Source: Megamerina dolium (Eukaryota; Arthropoda; Insecta; Diptera; Megamerinidae). Taken from it: 64,000 nucleotides of DNA. The stretch lies in contig OY978529.1 in the NCBI GenBank assembly GCA_963854835.1, positions 4,374,501 to 4,438,500 of the forward strand, read 5' to 3'. The position numbers and the translations under genes are program-made. This document shows positions 55,250-64,000 of the stretch, piece by piece; positions within the stretch are counted from its first letter, which is position 1; every line of letters begins with the position of its first letter. The notes under the pieces are model-generated. The model was not told the origin of the DNA, ran no database searches, and saw nothing but the letters and a program-made list of their open reading frames with translations.

Positions 55250-56135
55250 TTGCTAAAAAATAGAATGGATACTTCGAACGAGTGTAAGAGGTATATTTTG
55301 AATTTTTTTTATAAAAGTGGAAAAAATGCAACAACTGTCGCTGCAGAAATAAACGCAGCTCATGGGTAGAATACCGTGAGTGTATGGACTGCGAAAAAGT
55401 GGTTTTCCAAATTCCAAAGTGGTGATTGTGACGTTGACGAAGCCTCACGCTCTGGTTGTCCTGAAATCTTTAACTGCGACACCTTGCTGGAACTCATGGA
55501 AGCTGAACCAAATTTGACAGTCAATATGATGGCTGGAAAGTTAAATTCATCACATGGAACAGTTTACAGGCACCCGGTTCAATTGGGCAAGGTTCCATAG
55601 CATAAACTTTCCGTCGCAAACCTTCAGCAGAGAGTGAATGTGTGTTCTCAGCTTGAAAGTTACTGGGGACGAAAAATGGGTCCTTTACAATAATCCTGTT
55701 CGCAAACGCCAGTGGTTAGATAAAGTTGAAATATCAGAACCAACCCCAACATTTATTTTGATCTACTGGAACCAAACCAGACTATCACAGCTGATTATTA
55801 TTGCCATCAACTATCCAAACTGAATGAAGCACTTCAAAAAAATCGTCCGCAAAGTTTTGCTTCACCACGACAACGCAATTCCGCATACCGCAAGACAGAC
55901 TTTAGGCGAGCTCGGATGGGAGCTAATGCCGCATCCACCATGCTCTCCGGATATTGCGATTATCACCTTTTCCGCGGATTTCAGTCCCATTTAAGTAATA
56001 AGAACTACTTCGGCGCGTATTTTGGCTCCAAGGATAAACAATTTTTTGAGCAGAGAATTACAACTTTGCCTAAACGTTGGGTAGACATTGTAAATAATGG
56101 AAGAAAATATATTATTAATTAATAAATACTGAAAA
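55250..56135 (+). mobile_element. Mariner (DD34D) relic, second lineage
   Basis: The transposase begins MDTSNECKRYILNFFYKSGK (55265), then VAAEINAAHG, a stop, NTVSVWTAKKWFSKFQSGDC and DEASRSGCPEIFNCD. LMEAEPNLTVNMMAGKLNSS is followed by a damaged second helix-turn-helix. Further on are VTGDEKWVLYNNPVRKRQW (first Asp, 55647-55700), PTFILIYWNQTRLSQLII-like and [20 protein letters not shown] (second Asp, 55860-55920). SPDIA is joined out of frame to YHLF, a short deletion that removes the Pro-Ser before the third Asp. The C-terminus is TTLPKRWVDIVNNGRKYIIN. At least three stops or frameshifts. No clear inverted ends located. Confidence 0.85.
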
Positions 56136-56254
56136 CTTATTTTTTATTTATTTTAAAACCACCTAAGAACACACGTACTTATGGACAGACCTGATATATT
56201 CGATATATCATCTATACAGAGTCCGCCGAGAACAGTGGAAGTGAATTGTATAAA

Positions 56255-56400
56255 AATGTCAATTTTTCAGGAAAACCTTCCCCCTAAATATCTAAGAGCG
56301 GGGTAACCACGTTCAGGAAAAACGTTGGAGAGAAATAATAAATAGGGTTTAACTTTATACTTCAACCCTATAGGGTAGAATCTTTTATAAATTCCTTAAG
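56255..56400 (+). repeat. Repeat-G, single unit
   Basis: cacgttcaggaaaaacgttg, gaaataataaatagggttt and caaccctataggg follow the plus-strand unit order; the leading cattttgtagggga block is weak. Confidence 0.45.
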
Positions 56401-56466
56401 GTTAAGGACAAAATGTGACCTGATAGAGTCAAAACAACTCCGGACTCGAATTTCGTGACCCCATCT

Positions 56467-57060
56467 ATAAGGACTATTAAAAATAAATCCATTATTTTTG
56501 CATTAAATTAAAGGTTTTATTTAGCATAGTTAGTATGATCCGATTTAGGTCAAAATATTCACCGTTTTGTTCAATAACTTGTTGCCATTTTGAAGGTAAT
56601 TTCATAATGCCACTCTCTTAGAAACCCTCGTTCCTATTGGCAAAAAAAACTGGGACAGTCGATTTTCACAAGCTTCTCTTGAGGCGAATTTTTCGCCAGA
56701 TAAATCATTCGACATAGGCGGGAACAGGTAGTAATCACTTGGTGCCAGGTTCGGACTATAAGGCGGATGTATAAGAACCTCCCAACCAAGCTCCCGGAGC
56801 TTCTGGCGAGTCACTATCGATGTGTGAGGCCTGGTGTTGTCCTGAGACGGTCCAATTGTTGACAGTACAGGTCCGAATTAAGAGTTTGGAACAGCTCATA
56901 GTAGATGATTCTCTGCCAATCCCACCAAACCCATAGCAAAAACTTCCTGACCGTCAATCCTGGCTTGACCACCGTTTGCACGAGCTCACCAAGATTCCAC
57001 CACGACCGTTTTCACTTGACGTTGTTGTAAGTGACCCACTTGCTTCCCAGAAACATTTCA
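56467..57060 (-). mobile_element. Mellifera-type mariner, 3' half only
   Basis: Same family as 11950-13167. The left end ataaggactattaaaaataa continues atccattatttttgc, matching that element's 3' end. Minus-strand pieces right to left: WVTYNNVK, VQTV-KPGLTVRKFLLWVWWD-like, IYYELFQTLNSDLYCQQLDR-like, DNTRPHTSIVTRQKLRELGWEV with DNTR for DNAR, then SPNLAPSDYYLFPPMSND (the D of SPD changed to N) and KFASREACENRLSQFF. 5'-truncated near 57060 at the first catalytic Asp. Confidence 0.85.
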
Positions 57061-58733
57061 CATAGGCAAAAAAATATTCTTTTAACGTAGCACTTAACAC
57101 AGACGCATTAAACCAATGAATTTCTTATCAAACAATGCATCAAGATTAAAATGATAAAGTAAAGTTTTTAAGAAATCATACAAATACTTTTATCAACCAA
57201 GAATCCATACAAATAACTCATAATGTAAAAAGCAATTGCAATAATAACGTTGAAATAGCAGTCATAGATGTCAAATGAACTCAAGCTAACTCAAGTGAAT
57301 CAGTCACTCAGTCCGAGTTAGTCCTTCCAAGTAACTGCCAATTTAAAATAGAGTATTTTTTTTCTATTATATGAAAACTACATATAACTATAATGACATT
57401 GACGAGACAATGAGACAAGATGATGGACAGCTTTTTAGAAAATTCTCTACATCTATGAGAGTATGTAGTGTTTGACTAGTATTTCACTATATGTACACGA
57501 GTATTTAATATTTATATATTAATGTGTATTTATGTCAATCAAGTCAAGTCATAGAATTATATACACATACATACGTTCGACTATATATATTTATATGTAG
57601 GATATGTTAGTTTCATTGCCCCATTTAAAGCCAACAAGGGGTACATATAGTATATATCCACATACAGAAGAATGAATGGGTTCTTTGACAAATTGATGGA
57701 CAACATGATGGACATTTGAGTGATAGGATTAAATAATTGTAAAATTCGAATATAAATGCATATACATCTAACATATGTTATTCATATATAGAGTATTATG
57801 TATGTAAATGGCCTTAGGATAGGATATAGCTGTATCTATAGTATAGTAGTATAAATCCTTTGTACTACTAAAGAATATCTAACATGGATTTATTTCAAAA
57901 TTAAAATTATATTTATGAAAACATGTGATATGTGTAATCTAATTTCAAAGATTTTGTGTTGCATTTTACCCTTGATAACAAGATATTTCAATAAACATTT
58001 CATTTGATACAATTCTCGAATGGTTCTCGAATGAAAAATCATAAGTAATGGAAATGGTGTGAATCTGAGATATATAATTACTAATTTTAACGCTGACATT
58101 GTGAAAGTATTGGACTTGTATGCTTAAAATATTACATTATATTATTATTATTATTATTATTACATATTTGATCACTTAAGGAGGAATAGGATTAAAAATT
58201 TTTTTTTCGATTTTTTTTAAATGTTGTGTCTAAATTTCAAGTCAATCTTAGCAAAATTGACGAAGTTATGACTCTTTTTATATAGCGTGCGATCAAATGG
58301 CTCCGAGCCAAGCAGAGCAGGAAGCTGAAAAACAAACAAAAGAAGGCAGGATTCATCGTAGACAAGAGCAAGAAGATGCTTTAGACATCATGGATGATTG
58401 CAACATTCTTTATGGACCTGGCATCGATGATTCAGTGTGATGAAAGCCGATAGAACTGGCTTATGAACGTTTCATCCCAAATTTTTTTGTTTTCAAAATT
58501 TAAAGCATTTTTCCCACAACTCACGTTTTCAAAATCGGTGTCCCTTATATCTTCAAAACTACCAGACCGATCGTTTCAAAATTTTGAACACTATTTCTGT
58601 ACATAATTTACGAGGTAACACTAGAGAGTTGTTATTTTTCAAATTTGTTAATATTTTTCATTTTACAATAATAAATTAAGAGTTTTTTCCTTCAAAATGT
58701 TCCCGAAAAGTGTAAAATTGAAATTTCGAAATT
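57061..58733. other. AT-rich spacer with a short charged frame
   Basis: (ATT)n at 58141-58162. A 47-codon frame at 58297-58440 is listed separately. Otherwise nothing recognised. Confidence 0.5.
58297..58440 (+). other. Short charged open frame, unknown
   Basis: ATG-initiated, 47 codons, beginning MAPSQAEQEAEKQTKEGRIH and ending ILYGPGIDDSV. Composition is non-repetitive and Glu/Gln/Lys/Asp-rich, unlike the low-complexity frames elsewhere. Flanks (58190-58620) are AT-rich and contain phrases such as cttatatcttcaaaactacc that could belong to a DNA transposon. It may be a fragment of an unrecognised TE protein, or chance. I do not recognise a family. Confidence 0.25.
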
Positions 58734-59073
58734 GTATGTGGCACTTATAGGCCCTAAAGAGTCCTTTGACCGAGCTTCTCTTCCAGTATTGTTGTGCGTG
58801 TTGAATTTTGTACAGGGATCTACTTATATTAGCCGACTTCGAACGGCAAAATCCTTGTGATACCACTTTTCCGGAGCTTTGTCATAGAGCTCTTTCAGAA
58901 GAGCTTCCATGGCGAATTGTTATTGCCAGAAGAATTGGCAATTGTTTGCCGAAAGGTGGGTACCGTCCGAAGGAAAAATTTTGTCAATATGAAAGTTGTG
59001 CTTAAGCAGGGATCGAACCCATGACCTAGAGCTTGGAAGACCGAAGCACAACTAACCGCTGAGTTTCAGCACA
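58734..59073 (-). repeat. SINE-1 copy 13, full length, diverged
   Basis: Minus strand, from gtatgtggcacttataggcc to taaccgctgagtttcagcac. B-box complement ggatcgaaccc at about 59009-59019. More substitutions than copies 6 or 12, with a ~15-bp deletion near 58815. Confidence 0.87.
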
Positions 59074-59369
59074 CGAATAATAAAAATTCAATAATTATAT
59101 TCATTTTGTAAATATTTATTTGATAATTGCAAAAAGAATAACGACGGATTTTCAAATTCAGGCTTCACCAACTCAACATAATTTCTGCAGAAAATCAAAC
59201 TTCTTGCAGTAAAACATATTTGGTCCAAGTTTTTACGGTAATTTCTCAAGTAACTGTAATGGAAATGCCAATATTATTAGTAAGGAAGTGGAGAAATCCG
59301 CAGCGCCCATGAAAGTATGCAACAAGTAGGCAATACTACGTATATAGTAAAGCTATATGAACTAAAAAA
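59074..59369. other. AT-rich spacer
   Basis: Nothing recognised. Confidence 0.5.
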
Positions 59370-60605
59370 AAAAAATTGAAAAGTTTTAATCTCATTGGAG
59401 TACCGGCCTTTAATTCAAAACTGGAGAAGAGTATGCTGCACCGCTGAACTAATATACCTACATATGTATATTTGGGTAGCTCTTCGGAAGACCTATAACA
59501 TCTATAAATTGTGGAAAGTTCAGCGCACTGCGTGTGTTGGTGCCACTGGGTCCTATCGCACCTGCCCCACTGTGGTCTTGGATCCTATTTTGAACCTCCT
59601 CCCAATTGAGCATCGCAAACGGCACTCAGACTCAGGGTAGCTGGATGTTGGAAGTGTACTCAAAGGGGTCACAGATAGATATAGATATAGTTGACAACAG
59701 GACGGACTTTTACCCTCTTAAGCTGACTCTTGAGAGTGCCATTAAGGCTGTATTTCCAAGTGGGAATAAGTGGAAGCAAGGTGGGTTCCTGGCTGGTAGG
59801 GATACACAAATTTTCACTGATGGTTCCAAAATGGACTCTGGAGTTGGAGCAGGAATCTACTCGCAGTCCTTAGAAATAACAACGTCCGCCAAACTCCCAT
59901 CTTACTACAGCGTGTTCCAGGCGGAAGTATACGCGATTCTGTGAGCATATGAATTCCTTCAGCAGAGGAACATAACTGCAAAGGCAACAATTCTCTCCGA
60001 CAGCCAAGTAGCTATAAAGGCGCTAGGCGCACCATCTATTAGCTCAAAGCTGGTCGGGGAAGTATCAGTTATCTGGGATCCAAGACACAAGAGAATCGCA
60101 GGCAACTAAAATGCTGATGAGCTAGCCCGTAGGAGTTCATCTGCAGAGAATAAAGGAACAACTAATGTCGATGTGGGCGTTCTCCTAGACGAATCCAAGG
60201 GGATTATTCAAAAATACTACCAAATTAAAGCGCAGCACCACAACCTGCGCAATTTCAAAAACCATCTGGCCAGACTACAATGAGAAGAGGACCAGGAGCC
60301 TTCTGAGTAGATCTGCAGAAACTATAACGACATAGCTGCTAAGGAAACGGTGAAGCATTTCTTGTGTAAATGCCCGGCCTTAGCCAGAAACCGATTAACA
60401 TCCTTAGGTAGCACTTTCTTTGATAACCTAAGACAATTATCTAAAATAGAGATCTCCCATATTCTTCAATTTATAAACAACTCCGGCTGGTTGTAACATA
60501 TCGATTAACACTCAGTAGGTCTTAACGAGATTTATGGCTACGACATTTTGTTTGCTACTTGAACGATCTGGGTAGCACCCATACAACCTACCTACCTACC
60601 TATAT
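59370..60605 (+). mobile_element. LINE-D copy 3: RT connection, RNase H and 3' end
   Basis: Starts in the region after the palm: KLWKVQRTACVGATGSYRTC and LDPILNLLPIEHRKRH (59500-59640). Then DFYPLKLTLESAIKAVFPSG and GRDTQIFTDGSKMDSGVGAG (first RNase H Asp intact, 59800-59850). Next are SYYSVFQAEVYAIL (Glu), a stop at 59942, ATILSDSQVAIKAL (second Asp), a deletion, then ISVIWDPRHKRIAGN-NADELARR. The C-terminal KHFLCKCPALARNRLTSLGS and FFDNLRQLSKIEI follow at 60350-60460. The 3' UTR ends in (CCTA)n near 60585-60602. This copy supplies the 3' end missing from the other two LINE-D copies. Confidence 0.87.
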
Positions 60606-62934
60606 TTGAGTCATTATCCCATGGAAAAATAAGTAAAGTTGGTGAACAAACATGGCAATAATTACGATTAGATACAAATAGATACTTTTGGTTATGTATC
60701 AGCTTTGAAGCCATCCACCAAATTGAAGAGCTAACCCATTCGGATAGCTATCCAAGCCAAGTTAATACGTGATGCAGTGAAACATGAAATACATATTGTA
60801 GTGCAACATCATTTTACCGCTGTAGAATTAAAATTGACATTATCGGACAGAAGAAAGCAGCAAAAAAGAAAACGATAATGAAACGACAAGAATGTCAAAT
60901 ATTCTTAAAAGTCAATGTAAATAATAAAAGGGCAGTGAGTTTACTATAGAAGCCACAGCTGAGCTACAATATACATATAATTGTACATATGAAGTAAAAG
61001 ACAAAGTTGTAAATAAATGAAGTCTATGTGGTAAATAGCACAGAGAGATAGACGGGCAGATAGACAACATCAACTAGAACATATTATTGAAGATGAAAAT
61101 GAGAAAGTGGTACACTCAATAACAATATTTTATACTCTTTTTCTACTGCAAATTTTCCTATATCACACTTGAAGATGAGTAAAAGGGTCACCCGCATTTG
61201 TGCCATATTTCTACCATAGGTCTATATGCATTAAGACAAGTAAAGACAATCAAAGAGATGCTTGACTAACTGAGTGATAATAACTAAGAAGAAAAATTCG
61301 AAATGACTGACTGGATAAACGAGTAGATGAAACAACAGACTTAAGGACTTCAATATTTTATACATTTTCTTTTCAACCCAGCAAAAGTCATGATTGTGTA
61401 TGTTTTATGAATTCTAAGAAGAAGAAAAAACTTCAACTAGTAATTGCTATGGCCATTGCAACATAGCTCCTGGAGAATTTATGTAATTTAAATGATTTGC
61501 ATGATACATATACAATTAATTAGAAAGTCATCATTAGTTTGGTTCTCTTGTTGAAGTAACTTTAGTTTCTCTTCAAATATTAATTTTATTCATCAACAAC
61601 ATTTAAATCCTCGTCAACATCTTCATTGTCATCCAGACCCTTTTGATGACATTTTCAAAGAAAATTGAAAATACTTTTATCATACTCATATCACATCTAC
61701 ACATTGTTTTTCAATTGATGAGTGAAAGTTTTTGTGTTTTTCTCATATCTTTCTTACATTCGTCTTTTTTTTTTTTTTTTTTGTTGCTTGCCCTCATTTC
61801 ATCTTGTTAAAAGAAGTAAACTTTTTAATTTATATGAAAAATTGTAGGAGAAGAGAAAACAATGATGCATACAAACTATTACCAGTATAAGTTTCTTAAT
61901 TGAAATGTTCTTATTGTCGATTTCAAAGGCATGACGGTAAAGTACTACAACTTTAAATCCTTAATTCATTTTCCAACTCATTCTATTTTTTTTTTTTTCG
62001 TTTCATATCTGCATATTATCAATTCAATCTTCTGCGACCCGCCGTTCATCACAATATTGCAAGCGTACTGCAATATAATTAGAGAACCCTCACTCAATCA
62101 ACCGCACCCATATTCCATCATTATTTAACTACATACGAGTACCTACATAATATGTATCTACAAACAAGACAGAAAATATTGCAGGACAATAGTAGTAGTA
62201 CGTGGCAGTGTCACCATCAGAATGGCATATCAGTAATAGGGACGGGCATCAGCATAACAAAAACTACAACGACGGTGAAGACGACAACGACGAGGATGAC
62301 GACGACGAGGACGACGACGACGAACATATCAACAGCATTAAATACACTTCAAAAGAATAAGTTGACAGCTGACGATGACTTGTCAGAAACACTCACATAC
62401 ACAAACAACAACAGCAGCAGTGGCAGCATCAACTGAAAAAGGAATCTAGCCTTTCGTTTGCTAGACTCTATAAACATATATGTATATTTGCCCAAGTCTC
62501 ACCTTCATCCTTGCTATTGTAATTGTATGTTCTATTGCTGTTGTTGTTGTTGTTATTGTCCTTTACCTTAGGGATAATGATTTTACAGCAGTCAAGTGAA
62601 AATAATGCAAAAACATAACAAAAAACAAACAGTAAACAACAAAGCAACAAATGGAATTTCACCTCACTCAATGTGAGTTGTATGTATATTTTAAAAAAAA
62701 TATCAATCAATCACATTCAAACGGTCACTCTGTCACTCAGGCTACATCACGTTTTGGTCCCGTGAATTTGTTGCTCATTTCTTAACTCTTCCAACGATTT
62801 TCATGTAATAGATCATATGAAAATAATCTACAAAAGAAGAGATTTATTTGATGGGCTTCGAAAAGGGCACAGCCCGGAATCCGGTTGGAACCCGATACAA
62901 GATGTAAGTATTTTTGAAATAAGAAAAAAAAGAA
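60606..62934. other. AT-rich spacer
   Basis: Poly-T near 61767-61782 and a GACGA-rich tract 62262-62322. The 94-codon frame at 62152-62436 is Thr-rich because of that tract and is not called as a gene. Confidence 0.6.
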
Positions 62935-63304
62935 AAATAAATATGTGGCACTTCTAAGACTCGAAGGGCTCTTTGGCCGAGCTTTTCTTCTATTACTGTT
63001 GTGCGTGTTAAAGACAGTGGACAGTGGACAGTGTTAGAAGGGACTTACTTATATTTTAGACGGTCCCGAATGGTAGAACTCTTGCGACATCACTTTTTCT
63101 GAGCTTTGTCACAGAGTTCTTTTTTAGAAGCTTTTCCATGGCAAATTGTGACTGCCGGAAGAATTGCCAATTGCTTGCCGACAGATGGGTACCGTTAAAA
63201 TGAAAAATCTTTTCGATATTAAATTTGTTATGCTTCAGCCGGGAGTTGAACCCACGACCTACAGATCAGAAGGCCAACACACTAACCACTGAGGTACGGC
63301 ACCC
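62935..63304 (-). repeat. SINE-1 copy 14, full length
   Basis: Minus strand, from aaaaataaatatgtggcac to accactgaggtacggcaccc, with a small tandem duplication acagtggacagtggacagtg near 63014-63031. B-box complement gagttgaaccc at 63243-63253. Confidence 0.92.
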
Positions 63305-63626
63305 AATACCCAATACAACAGTAACTGATTACCAACTGTGTATAAATGTGATTCCTTTTAAATTTGGAGCCAAGCTTTTATCTTGGTGAAAGATTTTATT
63401 CTCAATTTCACATTTTTTGTTTTATAATAACAGGCAAAGTTAGATTTCCTTTCTAAAGGGGTTTCTATATCAGGTTTCTAACCGTATCTACTAATTTTTC
63501 GTTTTTGCACCTTGAAAGACGCTAATGGTTTTTAAAAATATATAAAATTAAATAGTTATCATTGGAGTACTCCACAAATTTCCAAACTCTTTTGCAATTT
63601 TATCGAAATTTTTTTTTGTTATTACG
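63305..63626. other. AT-rich spacer
   Basis: Nothing recognised. Confidence 0.5.
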
Positions 63627-64000
63627 AGGGCGAACCCAGAACTACCCGACCAACCAAAGAAAACTCAACAATTTTTGGGAAAATTTTTCTTTATTTCTCA
63701 ACATATTCTCCTTTTAGCTATATACACATTTCCCAGCGATATTCTATAGCTTCGATATCCCGTTTATAGTATGAACTTTCTAGCTCATTAAAATAGCCAT
63801 CTACCACAGACTCTATCTCTTCATTGTTTGCAAATCTTCTACCACCAAGCAATTTTTTCAAATTTGGAAATAGAAAATAATCAGAAGGATCTAAATCTGG
63901 CGAATAAGGTTCATGCTGAAGCAATTCCAGCTTTAACTCATTGATTTTGGACATCGCAATAGCGGATGTGTGAACTGGTGCATTGTCTTGATGAAATAAC
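63627..64000 (-). mobile_element. Irritans-type mariner copy 4, cut by the window edge
   Basis: Inverted end tacgagggcgaacccagaac at 63622-63643. Minus-strand transposase end: HQDNAPVHTSAIAMSKINEL (second Asp), LELLQHEPYSPDLDPSDYFL (third Asp, DD34D), NLKKLLGGRRFANNEEIESV and YYKRDIEAIEYRWEMCI. The portion visible is open over 78 codons, and the best-preserved irritans C-terminus here. The 5' half lies beyond 64000. Confidence 0.9.

Noticed and set aside
62152..62436. 94-codon Thr-rich frame
   Set aside because: Driven by the GACGA/ACGACG tract; no recognisable family or splice context.
1..64000. CRISPR-like regularly spaced repeats or bacterial-type operons
   Set aside because: Base composition, microsatellites, SINEs and mariners all point to insect nuclear DNA; no regularly spaced short repeats with unique spacers were seen.
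1..64000. LTR retrotransposon or endogenous virus
   Set aside because: No long terminal repeats, no integrase or protease motifs, and no envelope-like frame were recognised; all RT fragments have LINE-type motif order.

Overview
The window looks like intergenic or intronic DNA from a higher fly. It is AT-rich, dense in microsatellites, and full of decayed Tc1/mariner transposons and non-LTR retrotransposons (LINEs). A tephritid fruit fly is my best guess. The reasons are several DD34D mariner lineages, a mariner relic with the D41D catalytic spacing known from the rosa group first described in tephritids, and RNase H-bearing LINEs typical of Diptera. This is inference; no species-diagnostic gene is present. 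I found no convincing host protein-coding gene, no functional tRNA or rRNA gene and no CRISPR. Every longer recognisable reading frame is a fragment of a transposable element (TE) protein carrying stops, frameshifts or deletions.

The most informative structure is a family of about 14 copies of a tRNA-derived SINE (called SINE-1 here). It runs about 345-380 bp, with pol III A and B boxes at its head and a (TTTA)n-like tail. The copies lie near 446, 1050, 2062, 7803, 24299, 27390, 33273, 38472, 47157, 48208, 53875, 54745, 58734 and 62935. Its last unique bases (GCCACATA, then a tetranucleotide repeat) match the 3' end of the commonest LINE in the window, an RTE-like family (LINE-B, nine fragments, tail GCCACATAAGTAAGTAAG). 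That suggests the LINE mobilises the SINE. Target-site duplications (TSDs) can be read directly for many insertions and give a relative order of events. Examples are a SINE inside a SINE and a LINE inside the same SINE (24299-25255), a SINE inside a mariner (33262-33399), a SINE inside a LINE (47143-47507), and a LINE tail inside a D41D mariner (4901-5212).

Layout: 0-5 kb holds SINE copies, RNase H relics of LINE-C and a D41D mariner split by a LINE tail. 5-9 kb holds an inverted repeat and a head-less SINE flanked by 180-bp direct repeats. 9-18.9 kb holds two LINE-B copies, a mellifera-type mariner, LINE-C and LINE-D. 19-31 kb is microsatellite-rich spacer with an irritans-type mariner, nested SINE/LINE insertions and LINE-D. 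31-37 kb holds an unclassified repeat (Repeat-G) in opposite orientations, an irritans-type mariner and a mariner with 20-bp perfect inverted ends. 37-48 kb holds LINE-B fragments, a tandem Repeat-G array split by a LINE-B insertion, and a long microsatellite-rich stretch. 48-64 kb is spacer with LINE-B, an irritans-type mariner, SINEs, two further mariners, LINE-D, and an irritans-type mariner cut by the window edge.

The second item worth attention is Repeat-G. It is a unit of about 150-175 bp with a recognisable core (CATTTTGTAGGGGA ... TAATGGGG ... CTCTAGGGGC). It occurs singly, in tandem, and in opposite orientations at eight loci. I cannot assign it to a known class.
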